A stretch of 64,000 nucleotides of DNA from Chitinophagaceae bacterium (GTDB taxonomy: Bacteria > Bacteroidota > Bacteroidia > Chitinophagales > Chitinophagaceae): the NCBI GenBank assembly GCA_947455215.1, contig CANGNA010000017.1, forward strand, positions 1 to 64,000, read 5' to 3'. Position 1 is the stretch's first letter. Every line of letters begins with the position of its first letter. Made by a program: the position numbers and the translations under genes. Below, in pieces: positions 18,901-27,055 of the stretch. Under the pieces are notes generated by a model. The model was given only the letters and a program-made list of their open reading frames with translations. It ran no database searches and was not told the origin of the DNA.

Positions 18901-21900
18901 AATGTAAGCGTACCGGAGGGGGATAATGTAAGTGTTCCACCAGATATTGTAGCGCCTGCAGTTCCCAGTGTAACGGTGGTCGACGGGGAAAGCACAAGGC
19001 CACCATTATTAACAGTCAAAGAGCCTGTATGGTTCACCTGTGTACCGGTTAATCTCAATACACCTGCGCCAGTCTTAATAATATTAGCACCTGTAGCAGT
19101 TATTGCTGCAAGACCGGTTCCTGTAGCACCTGGGTTCACGCCAAAAGTACTGTCCGATGCCTGATTTATTGTAAGCGTTGTACCGCTGGCCAGGGTAAGC
19201 GTCTGTGTACCCGTAACGGCAGCTGAAGGCCAAACAGTACTCAGATTACTAATGGTTTGAGATACACCAAGCGTAAGGGAGTAGCTACCGGTTACAGCAG
19301 GATTAAATGTTATTGGGTAGGCGCTTGAACTAATGCCATTCGTTGCGGCGCTATTAACGTTCACAGAACCTTCGCTGATGCGGATGCCACCAGTACCTGT
19401 ATTAGATGTGCCAAATATATTGAGCGTGCCCGTTCCACGCTTTGTCAATTCACCATTAAAGTTAACTACCCCCGAAAGCGTGAGTGCATTACCAAGAGAA
19501 ATGGTTGTACCACTCGCAATATTGACTGTTGCGTTAGAGGTCAGCGAAACTGTAGCACCTGTTTTAAGGGCACCTATACCATATGTTGTGGTAACGTTGT
19601 TACCATTACCATTGAGCGTTATGGTACAGCCTGTTAAAGGCGCTGCTGCTGATAGGTATAGCTGGCTGCTCGGGTTAATTGTTATTGTACCGTTTGAACT
19701 TGTCCATGCGTTAGCAGTGCCAAGATCAAGGATGCCGCTATTGAAAGTAGATGTTGGGCTACCAACGGTTATACCGCCCGAAGCACTACTTGTACCATTC
19801 AGTTTAAGTACACCACCATTAGCTCCACTACTGCCATCCCATGTACCACCACCAAGGAACGTCTTTGCTCCCGATCCGGCTACTACAGATGTAGTGAACA
19901 CTGGACCAACCGTAGTAGATGTGCCCGAATTAGTTGAGAGATTACCAGAGGTCCAGTTGAAAGTAGGCGTAGTGATGTTGCCTGCTGATAAGGTAAGGCC
20001 TGCACTATTATTGAGTGTTGTTATAGAGAATGTGTGGCCAGCCGCCAAACCGGTAGAATAAGTTTGAGCTGTCCCCCCATTAAATATTATGCTTGTATTT
20101 GAAGAAACCAGTGAACCGCTTGATGGCACCCATGTATAGTTACCACCCAGCGCAATTGTGTTAGCACCTAAAGTAACAGTTGATGCAGCAGAAACTGTCA
20201 GGTTACCACTGAGGGTCGTTGTAGCAGCCGATACCGCCGTAGGGTTAAATGTAACTGGAGAAGTAGTGCTTACCGTAACGTTATTCAGGGCGGCAACCAC
20301 TGGGCTTGCCGTAGTAGCGCCAAAGAAATTCGTAGCACTTGTTGGTGCTGCATTTATAGTTCCCGTAAGTACATAGCCAGCAGCATTACCGGTCATAGAA
20401 ACAGAACCCACCACATTGAGCGTGTTGCCTCCATCGCTGAAAGCATTACCGGCGTTGGAGTTATCCATCACTATAGAACCGGAGATCGTCATCGGAGTTC
20501 CGGAGGCAAGTGTCAGTGTACCTGTTTTATTAGCGGCTATGCTGACAATACTATCAACGGCCAGGGTAAGGCTGTTGCCCGTAATTGTTTGTGCTGCCGT
20601 AGAGGTTGGAACAAACGTGATATTATTACCACTAAAACTTGCACTGTTACGAACAGTAAGATTACCTGCAAATTTCAGGCGTGATTTTGAGCCGGGATTG
20701 GTCACAGATGTATTTGAACCATCGAATACCAGGTTGCCGTAAGTGGATGTGTAATTAAGCGTATTAGCAGTGCCGTTGGCGTAAATTACTGTACTGCTAT
20801 TACTGATCGTATCCAATGTTGGTATCGTCGTATTTTGCAAGGTAATAGTACGTCCCGAGGCAATTTGCATTGTGCCTACTATTGGCTTCGAAGAGGTAAC
20901 CGTAATATCAGTACCATCGAGGTAAATTTTAGAACCACCGCCAGAAACTGTCCACGAACTGCCGGTGATTGTTCCCGGATTATTATTTGCCAGGTGGAAT
21001 AGCTGAGTTGCTGTTGTAAAGTTTGACGGGTGGCTACCTGTACCATCTGTATTGATACCCCAGGTGTTCACATCATCAATAAATCCGGAAGACAGTGAGT
21101 AATAATGTGTCAGGGCACTTGTAGTCTGTGAAGCAGACACAGCCGATGTGTTGTAAGTAATCGTTGCAGCAGTAGGAGTAGCGTCGCTATTGTAATCAAA
21201 AACCTGCACAAAATAAGTAGTCGTCGGAGTAAGACCAGTGACCGTAACAGAAGACCCGGTGCCATCATAAACACAGTAGTAACCAGAACTACCCAACTGA
21301 GTTCCGGATCCCAAAACGGTATTTGCAGTGTATAAAGTACCATCTGTAGGGTTCGTAATAGCGCCAGCACCCAATTTCATAAATACAGCCCTTCTGCGGC
21401 CATTACCATTTGTCCAGTTAACCGTCATCTGGTTATAAGAAACGGTGGTGAAATTGATCGATGATGCTTGTGTGGTAGGGGTGGGCACAACATATATTTC
21501 GTCCCAACCGAGATTATCTGCATTGCTGTTACCGCTATGTAACCATCTCATAAAAAGATAGTTATTATTAGGGATAGAAGCACCAGTTATTGTTGCAGCC
21601 ATTGTTACTGGCGTAACAGTAGTAGTGGTCACTGCATCAGAAAAACCCAGCGCAGATACCGTATTAGTAAGATTGGTGCCGGTTGTGGGCATTGTACTAG
21701 CAGCGGCGGTAGACCAGGAATATGTTACGCTAGGGCTTGCTGTACCACTTTTCCACATCATTGCCTGGTAGACAACACGAAACGAGGTCAGGGTTGTCCC
21801 AGTACCATTTATCAGTCGCAGAGTTGCGCAACCATTGGTCGCATTAGCAGACCCTAAAAATGAGATATTACCATTTCCATACCAACCGCCAGAAGCACCA

Positions 21901-22160
21901 CCAGACTGATTACTACCCGCAAGAGTGTTACCGGTGGTACCAGCACCAGCCAGTTGCCATGACGTGACGCCAGTGGTTGTAGCAGTTCCTACCCAACCTG
22001 TCAATGATTCCAGTACGTTTGTTGCAGTACTAGTAAGCGTGGTGGTGGTAGACGGAGATATTGCCTGCCCCCACGATCGCTGTGGAAGCGCAAACATCAG
22101 GAGAAGGGCGATAACAAAGCCGGTTGACCGATAAGCCGTCGAACATAAGGTGCATTTCAT
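12945..22160 (-). CDS. Giant T9SS type A surface protein with FG-GAP repeats
   Basis: The chosen ATG at 22160 gives 3,071 aa and starts a good signal peptide (MKCTLCSTAYR...RSWGQ); an upstream in-frame start at 22211 would add 17 residues before it. By approximate residue the order is: jelly-roll-like domain 33-223; Fn3-like 226-353; serine/threonine/glycine-rich repeats resembling autotransporter or haemagglutinin beta-helix units 386-1486; IPT/TIG-like domain 1641-1730; seven FG-GAP/VCBS calcium-type motifs (DLDGDGRPD, DLDGDGKPD, DFDKDGKLD and others) 1745-2135; Ig-like domains; the W..ALSTRWDTAANW module; and a C-terminal T9SS type A sorting domain from about 2990 (MTPNPATDDVKISF, ending QKLIKE). 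Probably exported by T9SS and held at the surface as an adhesin. It has its own promoter and terminator. Confidence 0.92.
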   Translation of the reverse strand: MKCTLCSTAYRSTGFVIALLLMFALPQRSWGQAISPSTTTTLTSTATNVLESLTGWVGTATTTGVTSWQLAGAGTTGNTLAGSNQSGGASGGWYGNGNISFLGSANATNGCATLRLINGTGTTLTSFRVVYQAMMWKSGTASPSVTYSWSTAAASTMPTTGTNLTNTVSALGFSDAVTTTTVTPVTMAATITGASIPNNNYLFMRWLHSGNSNADNLGWDEIYVVPTPTTQASSINFTTVSYNQMTVNWTNGNGRRRAVFMKLGAGAITNPTDGTLYTANTVLGSGTQLGSSGYYCVYDGTGSSVTVTGLTPTTTYFVQVFDYNSDATPTAATITYNTSAVSASQTTSALTHYYSLSSGFIDDVNTWGINTDGTGSHPSNFTTATQLFHLANNNPGTITGSSWTVSGGGSKIYLDGTDITVTSSKPIVGTMQIASGRTITLQNTTIPTLDTISNSSTVIYANGTANTLNYTSTYGNLVFDGSNTSVTNPGSKSRLKFAGNLTVRNSASFSGNNITFVPTSTAAQTITGNSLTLAVDSIVSIAANKTGTLTLASGTPMTISGSIVMDNSNAGNAFSDGGNTLNVVGSVSMTGNAAGYVLTGTINAAPTSATNFFGATTASPVVAALNNVTVSTTSPVTFNPTAVSAATTTLSGNLTVSAASTVTLGANTIALGGNYTWVPSSGSLVSSNTSIIFNGGTAQTYSTGLAAGHTFSITTLNNSAGLTLSAGNITTPTFNWTSGNLSTNSGTSTTVGPVFTTSVVAGSGAKTFLGGGTWDGSSGANGGVLKLNGTSSASGGITVGSPTSTFNSGILDLGTANAWTSSNGTITINPSSQLYLSAAAPLTGCTITLNGNGNNVTTTYGIGALKTGATVSLTSNATVNIASGTTISLGNALTLSGVVNFNGELTKRGTGTLNIFGTSNTGTGGIRISEGSVNVNSAATNGISSSAYPITFNPAVTGSYSLTLGVSQTISNLSTVWPSAAVTGTQTLTLASGTTLTINQASDSTFGVNPGATGTGLAAITATGANIIKTGAGVLRLTGTQVNHTGSLTVNNGGLVLSPSTTVTLGTAGATISGGTLTLSPSGTLTLSSTGGVNINGGGLVVSNTAGSTATGAITLSSGTLSASNASTLTMAGITQSGGAITMSGSASVGTGALTLSGGTARIAQTAGTTTVGAMNVSGSAAVSLANTSTLTASGITQSGGSLTLSSSALTSTGAITLSGGTTSMAPTAGTTTMGNLNVSGTAALTAANSTTLNGGTITQTGGAISLTGSASMSLSTSNISGGNLSVINSGGTTTLGNTTISGTAAVSLSNGSTLTMGTITQSGGSVTISNTAVLSAGATSLTGGTMVNNGSANVTTTGAVVINGGALTISNTAGLVSYSGTTTLTSGSLTIAPAGSGLNVSTSALLLNGGAFKLIPSSGTTLTVGAVRLGGSSFSTVGLTASNIIVNGGVVTLATSSTITLDPTTPHSLKFAATTAAWAGSSLVIYGWNGNFDGTAGTTGRIYFGSDTAGLLVANKNKITFYNAAGNNFVPATILSTGEVVPKATITTGTVTTTPPMYNDVTNPITVAYTYTGPVPTSVNVELSDNTGSFTGSVTVIGTGTASPVAATIPSAIAVGSYKVRVVETSPITISGSASASFNILGHPPVLTSVSTYSAAPGATITLTGTNFNAVAAKQKVFFGATWAVPVSGSTTSLSVVVPLGASADFISLFDTTTHLEASSTIKFYPDYVNDYFTTTLTMQDAIGISVARATNQHNPWNTAVGDLDGDGRPDMVVATASISSPNATHFSYFRNVTTGNGANDMATASFQYVNTQLLQGFVANIKIADLDGDGKPDIIAPGGSGSVQVNILHNNTSGYGTAGVGSITFQGSPANIPTGGVYSPRVATIADFDKDGKLDIAVACNGTYLIPSTMYDTLVILSNATSSGVDFTAGSFTYSKYGASYNQSSSTNGGTSLCAADFDADGDVDIAMVEQRFPGNISKIALFSNNSSIGSVSFVLADTIVAGNYTTDITAGDFNNDNLPDIAVANQYGSEVKILQNGGAFTFNTTTTVPGTTGWAPASLNNADMNGDGKTDLVVVNSNSVASRSDTVAVFTNISSGSSITFSSPTILRNAAGKASAGVTIADVDLDKYPDIIVANLLSDTVTIIRNKPTLNVGSIGGVSTVCHNSSITLSYVASATPSPSGVTPAYSTSPLPSDLGYGWYTTDTNAAKIDSTTGVLTAVGHGPVNAQYVIFVNGTNITDTLSSAVSITYVYATYGGDPTICLGDTVGVITYADTVGSPITYSLLYDATGHAQGLTDAIDSTLTGGSIAVIIPAGVVNSSYPITLTISDGTCVSDPLAIPANVIVADTPVVLLTSSADSLCKNRDAIITFTGAPGNSFNYSVDGGASTPATLDIIFGTYEIAIPHLDASHSYVLTSATNGSCSSIFADTVTIRAIDQAWTGALSTRWDTAANWTCALVPTDSDVVTIPVTTNQPDLSASLTATSLDLTIASGATITLNTSSILNVKGDLTNNGHVYGAGKMSLSGTSAQQISGIGIVNNIELNNSAGATINTGSRLVVGSTLSITSGTLTTNDSLELSSDINGTARVAAIPASGAAISGKVKVDQYIQANYRRFRFWAHPFDSAISLGQLQPYMDITGSGGSANGFTTTTTNNPSAFKLVVAYSNPGASYDPGWVPITKIDGAENDTNMLHRHQGLRLFMRGAKGEGLGGFAYVPSANIVSMKGTLNQGDQLINLEKGSAIQDFNFIGNPYASPVDIGEAMREASDSGFLVGTAFYVWNAGLGATGGGQYQALDFVVGGVTQHYSLPAYASFQLRTVSNGNHLRITENMKTASATSYLFKPGNTPYVSLHVYDESYHPWDMLNIRFDDNASDSEDIRLDAVKPAGGDLSFYSLSADGRKMVIDARPFDAGKIIPLGVRSSYKQNYIIRAEHLLAPDNGAVVLHDKLLNKYVTLSEGTEYKFTIDNDKATQGENRFELALKPGQSVANRFSVVMTPNPATDDVKISFTTADANKVVIRVTDIKGVCVYTTELAASTAGQVTIPVGRLASGAYMVEVVSGEQKSVQKLIKE

Positions 22161-22251
22161 ATGGGGATATTTTAAAACTGTAAAATTGCTTGTATAGTTC
22201 TTAAGTACCAAATACGTGATATTAAATAATTATTACAAGAGGGATTGCTGG

Positions 22252-22259
22252 CAAAAATA
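22252..22259 (-). promoter_or_regulatory. Candidate -7 element of the FG-GAP giant gene
   Basis: The minus strand reads TATTTTTG, matching TAnnTTTG, about 90 bp upstream of the ATG at 22160 and in the gap after the upstream phospholipase-like gene, which ends at 22323. No clear -33 partner was found. Confidence 0.4.
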
Positions 22260-22322
22260 ACGTTTTTTTCTATTAGCTGCGCTTATTAGCGCCAAATAAC
22301 ATATTTAGCACAATTAATACTA

Positions 22323-23747
22323 TTACAACCTGTTTATCTTTTTCGTATAAATAGTATTATTTGCAACTACTTTAATTATGTACATGCCTGCCGTGCTTAT
22401 ATTAACGGAATGATGATATATGCCTGGTCGTGGCTCGTCGTTAACTGTCTGTAATATTCTACCCTGCATGTCTGACACTTGTATTGATATAAATTGCTCT
22501 GCAGCAATCGGCAATTCGATATTAAAAACACCATCTGCAGACGGTTGAGGAAAGATCCTGACTTCAGCATCCCAACCCATTAAATTTTCTACAGCTGTAT
22601 TACAACCCGCAACGGTAGTGAGTGTGCCACCTAATGAGGTGAAGTCCGCCCTAAACGACTGATAGTATATATTAGCAGCTGTTGCATCATGTATGATCAC
22701 AGTATTTTCATCGTTCTGGCTATTGGCAGAAAATGTCCAGTTGTGGGACCCGGTGAGAACCATAGGATCGGAACACGCATCAGACGGGTCGACAATTAAA
22801 TATTTATTGTGATATAAATAACTTCCGCCATTATATACCTTCAAGTTAGTCGTACCTAACGCTGCATTGAGTGTTGGATATTCTGATCCGCTTGCAGAAA
22901 CCGTGTAATTGTCAATGATCCCTGCAACATATACGCCTGCATTCTTACGGGCTACGATATTATTGGCGTCAGTGTTGTCTGTTATACAATATAGGCCAAA
23001 ATAAAGGTCCTTATCTGCGGTAAGTATAGTTGAGGCTATATGATTATTGGTATTGTCCGAAGGACTGAAATAAAGCTCAACGGTTTTACCATCGATAGTG
23101 AAATTATGACGACCTAAGTCGGTCTTATCCGGACCAAATTTTGAGTTAGCACTATTATAGGTCATACCGGTATCCCCCCACATCATATTGAACTCAGCAC
23201 GATAAGCATGAGCAAGAGCCGAGTCCTGGAAAATAACCACGTTGTCGTAATCGTAATCAAATTGTTGCACCGACCAGTTGGTAGAGCCTGTCCAGACAAT
23301 AGCGTCGTTGGGGTCTGAAGAGTTGGCATCCACAACAAGGAATTTATTGTGCATGATGTTATAAGCGCTTCCATTGGGACTTGCAAGCTTAGGTATGGCG
23401 GAATTGATAAGCGACAGGCCGGTGTTGGCAGTGGCAGACGTGCCATTGTGAATCCAGCGCACCTTTACACCGCGGGTATAGGCTGAATTAATGGCATTAG
23501 CCACATTGGCCAGTCCCGTAGATGATGAGGTAAAATTGTACACACACACATCCAGCGTGTACTTCGCCCTGTTAATGTATGCTACCAATGTATCGTCGAT
23601 CTTACCGTTAAGATTAATGGCATTGGTACCTGTTGACACTGTATTATCTACAGTATGGTTAAAATAGTATTTGATCTTATCACCAGCGTCGGCTGCAAGC
23701 GACGCAACCAGCAGGCAACAGGTCAACAATAATTTTGACAACTTCAT
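22323..23747 (-). CDS. Secreted phospholipase D-like protein, T9SS type A
   Basis: 474 aa with a signal peptide (MKLSKLLLTCCLLVASLAADA). Two HKD-type motifs mark the phospholipase D superfamily: HNKFLVVD with H133/K135/D140 and HNKYLIVD with H313/K315/D320. Each is followed by an (x)TGS.NW motif (VWTGSTNW, VLTGSHNW). Two motifs in one chain form one active site, as in PLD, bacterial Nuc-type nucleases and cardiolipin synthases. Residues from about 395 are a T9SS type A sorting domain (VRIFPQPSADGVFNIEL). The substrate (lipid or nucleic acid) cannot be read from the motifs; the neighbouring nucleases make a nuclease role plausible. It has its own -7 element and an 89-bp gap to the upstream gene. 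Confidence 0.9.
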   Translation of the reverse strand: MKLSKLLLTCCLLVASLAADAGDKIKYYFNHTVDNTVSTGTNAINLNGKIDDTLVAYINRAKYTLDVCVYNFTSSSTGLANVANAINSAYTRGVKVRWIHNGTSATANTGLSLINSAIPKLASPNGSAYNIMHNKFLVVDANSSDPNDAIVWTGSTNWSVQQFDYDYDNVVIFQDSALAHAYRAEFNMMWGDTGMTYNSANSKFGPDKTDLGRHNFTIDGKTVELYFSPSDNTNNHIASTILTADKDLYFGLYCITDNTDANNIVARKNAGVYVAGIIDNYTVSASGSEYPTLNAALGTTNLKVYNGGSYLYHNKYLIVDPSDACSDPMVLTGSHNWTFSANSQNDENTVIIHDATAANIYYQSFRADFTSLGGTLTTVAGCNTAVENLMGWDAEVRIFPQPSADGVFNIELPIAAEQFISIQVSDMQGRILQTVNDEPRPGIYHHSVNISTAGMYIIKVVANNTIYTKKINRL

Positions 23748-23791
23748 ATTCCAAATATTAAAAAAACATCTCCATTATTGGAAAGGGGCGG

Positions 23792-23799
23792 CAAAGATA
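23792..23799 (-). promoter_or_regulatory. Candidate -7 element of the PLD-like gene
   Basis: The minus strand reads TATCTTTG (TAnnTTTG), giving a leader of about 38 nt to the ATG at 23747. No clear -33 element. Confidence 0.45.
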
Positions 23800-23836
23800 C
23801 AAGCTAATACGATATAGTACACCACACAACGCATTA

Positions 23837-26041
23837 TTAACGAACCAAAATAAAGTCACCCGTACGCTGGTAGATACCACCCAGGATACAGCTGAAAGAT
23901 ACTTTATAGAAGTACGTTCCTACAGGCGCATCTGTCCCGCCAAAACGGCCGTCCCAGTTACCCTCGGTGCTACTGTATACCACCTGCCCCCACCTGTTAT
24001 ATATCTCCAGGCTGCGTATAGTGTACGAGAACCCGGGAACGGGGTGATAGTGATCATTGAGACCGTCGTTATTTGGCGTGAAGGCCGTGGGCATGAACAC
24101 ATCTCCATCGCAACACTTTTCCACCCTTACCATTACAGGTACTACAGGGCCTTCGCATCCGGCCACTTCATCAGCAACATAATAGGTGTAGGTAGCAACC
24201 TTATCAATAGGTGGTACCGGAGTTCCGGCCAGTGCTGCTGCACTGCTATCGTACCACTTTGCATCATGCCCATATACAGGTATCGGCGCAGCCGGAGATA
24301 CATCTTTACAGTAGTAGTACGGATTGTTAACTTGGGGTGGATCTGGCTTGTTTAGCGCTATATCAAACACGTGCATATCCCGGCAACCATTTGTATCGTT
24401 GGTAACAGTAAGCGTGAATGAAGCATTGGAAGTAATAGCAGGAGTGGCCGGCTGGGGCATGGTGCTACTGTAGCTGCCGGGCCCTTGCCACAAATAAGTG
24501 TATGCAGCATCGCTACCTGTAACGCTGCCGGGCAATACAACCGAAGTGTTGTAACAAGCCACCATATTATGTGCTGTATTTATGGTGGGTGTGGGCCTGA
24601 TACTAAATCTCACCGTATCCGTATGTAGCGGGCAGGCCGATGATGGCACAAATGCAGTTACCGTGTAAACAGTTGTCGCGTCCGGTGCTGCAATCGGCGC
24701 TGCTACGTTATTTGCTGACAAACCTATATCGGGCGTCCATAGATAGGCAAATACCGGCTCGCCAATAACATTCAATTGTATGCTGTCCTTACGGCACAGT
24801 GATGTATCTGAAGGCAACGCCTTTACATGCACCGTATCATAGATGGTGATTACTGCGCTATCGGCCGCAAAGCTGGTACTGTGGCATATTGACGGGCTGA
24901 AGATCGTCATCTTTAACTCCTTCGGGCCATTAAGTGCAGTAGGCAAACCATAGACCAGTACATCAGCATAAGAAGCATAGGCGGGCAGCACAACACTATC
25001 GGCCATAAGCGCATAATCAACCCCGGCTATAGCTGCCCCTGACAATGCAAAATGAATGGACTGCGGCACATTCCGAACCTTCTGTGCCTTTATCCTGAAC
25101 CGACCTGGCAGGCATCCCTTTATACATACGGCAGCACTGTCGGGTACGGGAGCCGGCACGGCTGTGACCTTATAACTACCAGTGGTAAGACTACCGGCCT
25201 CAAGAAAAACGCCCGAGTCATATTTATCGTTACCGGCATCTGCTATCACTATTTTGAAATGATATGTCTGGCAAGGGGTCACCACATGCCATGCCCTAAG
25301 TACAGTTGTCATCCCCTGGTGCGTAAGGGTTGCCCCGTTGGTGTTATCCCTGTAGAAAGATGTAAAAGGCGAGCCTGGCCCCATGATAGTACAGTTAACA
25401 ATATTGCCATGCGAGCCCGGTACACCATTATTTACGGAGTTGATCGTCACCGGAATATCTGTACCGGGTACCCTGGCCATATTATCTGCCCCAGCAATAC
25501 CAGGACCCGAAATAAAGAAGGCAAATGCATCGTTATAAGGGCCGCATACTGCGCTGATGTATTCTTCTGAACTAAACACATAATCAACACTTACTGTGTC
25601 ACCTGCCGGCACTACGTCAAACTCAAGGCTACAAGCATCCAATGTATGTTGACCAGCCAATACATTCAGTGATGAGTCTCCACCTGAGCCGATAGATGTA
25701 TTTGCCAACGCTTCTGCTGGGCCATTCACTCCGTAATAACCCGGCACTGTGGCCGCCCGTCCGGTAGTCAACACTATGCCACTATCTAAACCAAGGTTGC
25801 TGGTAGTAACTGTAAAAAGGCCGTTAGATAACGGAGAACACCGCAGTACAGGATTGGTGACCACTACACCCTGCCCCGCCAATTTTTGTGCCAGGATAGC
25901 TGCTGTTTGCGCATTGATCACGTTGATCTGACCATAAACCGGCGCTTGTAATAACGACATAAAAAAAACCACACCGAAGAACACGGTGCGGTAATTTCTT
26001 ATCGAAAAAAAAGAAGTGTCTGTATGTACCCTAGTATTCAT
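23837..26041 (-). CDS. Choice-of-anchor L protein with T9SS type B (CHU_C) tail
   Basis: 734 aa. The N-terminus has a basic stretch and a hydrophobic segment ending QAPVYGQ, a signal peptide of about 38 residues. Residues of roughly 40-290 match the choice-of-anchor L domain (..GLDSGIVLTTGRA.., YVFSSEEYISAVCGPYNDAFAFFI). PKD/Ig-like segments follow at about 300-620. The C-terminus from about 645 is the gliding-motility CHU_C / T9SS type B domain (FMPTAFTPNNDGLNDHYHP, IYNRWGQVVY, GTYFYKV). It is a secreted or surface protein of unknown ligand. Its ATG lies inside the last codons of the upstream S1/P1 nuclease gene (11-bp overlap), so the two are probably co-transcribed and translationally coupled. 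Confidence 0.88.
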   Translation of the reverse strand: MNTRVHTDTSFFSIRNYRTVFFGVVFFMSLLQAPVYGQINVINAQTAAILAQKLAGQGVVVTNPVLRCSPLSNGLFTVTTSNLGLDSGIVLTTGRAATVPGYYGVNGPAEALANTSIGSGGDSSLNVLAGQHTLDACSLEFDVVPAGDTVSVDYVFSSEEYISAVCGPYNDAFAFFISGPGIAGADNMARVPGTDIPVTINSVNNGVPGSHGNIVNCTIMGPGSPFTSFYRDNTNGATLTHQGMTTVLRAWHVVTPCQTYHFKIVIADAGNDKYDSGVFLEAGSLTTGSYKVTAVPAPVPDSAAVCIKGCLPGRFRIKAQKVRNVPQSIHFALSGAAIAGVDYALMADSVVLPAYASYADVLVYGLPTALNGPKELKMTIFSPSICHSTSFAADSAVITIYDTVHVKALPSDTSLCRKDSIQLNVIGEPVFAYLWTPDIGLSANNVAAPIAAPDATTVYTVTAFVPSSACPLHTDTVRFSIRPTPTINTAHNMVACYNTSVVLPGSVTGSDAAYTYLWQGPGSYSSTMPQPATPAITSNASFTLTVTNDTNGCRDMHVFDIALNKPDPPQVNNPYYYCKDVSPAAPIPVYGHDAKWYDSSAAALAGTPVPPIDKVATYTYYVADEVAGCEGPVVPVMVRVEKCCDGDVFMPTAFTPNNDGLNDHYHPVPGFSYTIRSLEIYNRWGQVVYSSTEGNWDGRFGGTDAPVGTYFYKVSFSCILGGIYQRTGDFILVR

Positions 26042-27038
26042 TCTTCACCTTATAACCCGTTACTTTCCCCTTCATCCAGTACTTAATATCTTCTTCGTAA
26101 AACTTCTTGTTGCGGTCAGTGATATACTTCGGGTCCAGATCGGAAAGATCAGGCTTCCCGGCATTCACCCATGCCGTGTACCAATAGTTGGCCGTTGCAG
26201 CAATAGCTGCACGCATCTGATTTTCGACCATACCTGCAAGCAGTTCATGATACACATGTGCATATTCGTAGGCGTGTGTCTTCTGGCCGTATTTGTTCTC
26301 TTCCGGCTGCCCGGTGGGTGCTATCTTATATAGCATCTCAATAGGCTTGCCATCACGCAACTTCCAGTCGTTATAAAGCAGCACGCTCACCAGTTTATGG
26401 CTGCTGTCTATAATGTCCCAGGTAGCCTTTTCGACATCAGGCAGATAGCGTACATTACGCACATACAGGCTATAGTTCTTACCAAACTGTTCCGGCAACT
26501 GCGATTCCCATAAAGCATGTATGCCACGTTGTCCGGTTAGTTGCCCATCGTGGTTAGTGGATGTATGCAGGGGCATATGCGCATCACCTATATAATGGGC
26601 CAGGTTCGCAGCAAGGAACAGGATCTCGGCCTTGTTCTTTTCGCGCATAGCCACAGTTAACTTTGCAGTCACCTCCTGTATCGTCCAGGGCAATGTACCA
26701 TATTTGTCTACACTATCCTTACCAAATTTAGCTTTAGCTGCATCAATGGTTCGCGGCATGCCAGCTGGAGACGTGTACCTATAATCTTCCAGGTCTATAT
26801 AATGCCTTGGGAACTCAGATTTATCGCCCATGGTATACTTGCGGATATCCGGTGCTACGGCCTCTTCAGTTATATAGTCGGCATGGTTATAAAAGAACAT
26901 GCCCATCTCCTTCGGCAGCGCCAGTATAGCGCCACGATTGATCTTGGAATGTCCCCAGACACCCCATGCATAACTGTATACGATGCTCCCTGTTACAAGA
27001 CCTGCGATAGCAGCAGCCGTGAGTATCCTTTTGATCAT
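26031..27038 (-). CDS. Secreted S1/P1-type zinc nuclease
   Basis: 335 aa. The signal peptide (1-24) ends YSYA, so the mature chain begins with Trp25, as required in S1/P1 nucleases where the N-terminal Trp binds zinc. Other expected ligands are visible: H30, D64, H148/D152 in the HYIGDAHMPLH motif with H158, and H174 in GIHALWE. The family cleaves single-stranded DNA or RNA and removes 3'-phosphates. It lacks a T9SS tail, so it is probably periplasmic or released. It sits 17 bp after the preceding gene and overlaps the next, within a minus-strand operon. Confidence 0.9.
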   Translation of the reverse strand: MIKRILTAAAIAGLVTGSIVYSYAWGVWGHSKINRGAILALPKEMGMFFYNHADYITEEAVAPDIRKYTMGDKSEFPRHYIDLEDYRYTSPAGMPRTIDAAKAKFGKDSVDKYGTLPWTIQEVTAKLTVAMREKNKAEILFLAANLAHYIGDAHMPLHTSTNHDGQLTGQRGIHALWESQLPEQFGKNYSLYVRNVRYLPDVEKATWDIIDSSHKLVSVLLYNDWKLRDGKPIEMLYKIAPTGQPEENKYGQKTHAYEYAHVYHELLAGMVENQMRAAIAATANYWYTAWVNAGKPDLSDLDPKYITDRNKKFYEEDIKYWMKGKVTGYKVKNEY

Positions 27039-27055
27039 AAAGCAGAATTTCCCAA

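Noticed and set aside
19333-20061. 242-codon plus-strand open frame, and similar ones at 18070-19164 and 16719-20742
   Set aside because: Antisense to the giant repeat gene; the translations are Val/Pro/Ala-rich echoes of Thr/Gly/Ser-rich repeats on the other strand, with no start signals or family features.
25052-25570. 172-codon plus-strand open frame
   Set aside because: Antisense to the choice-of-anchor L gene and with a Cys/Arg-rich, disordered composition; no promoter or family feature.
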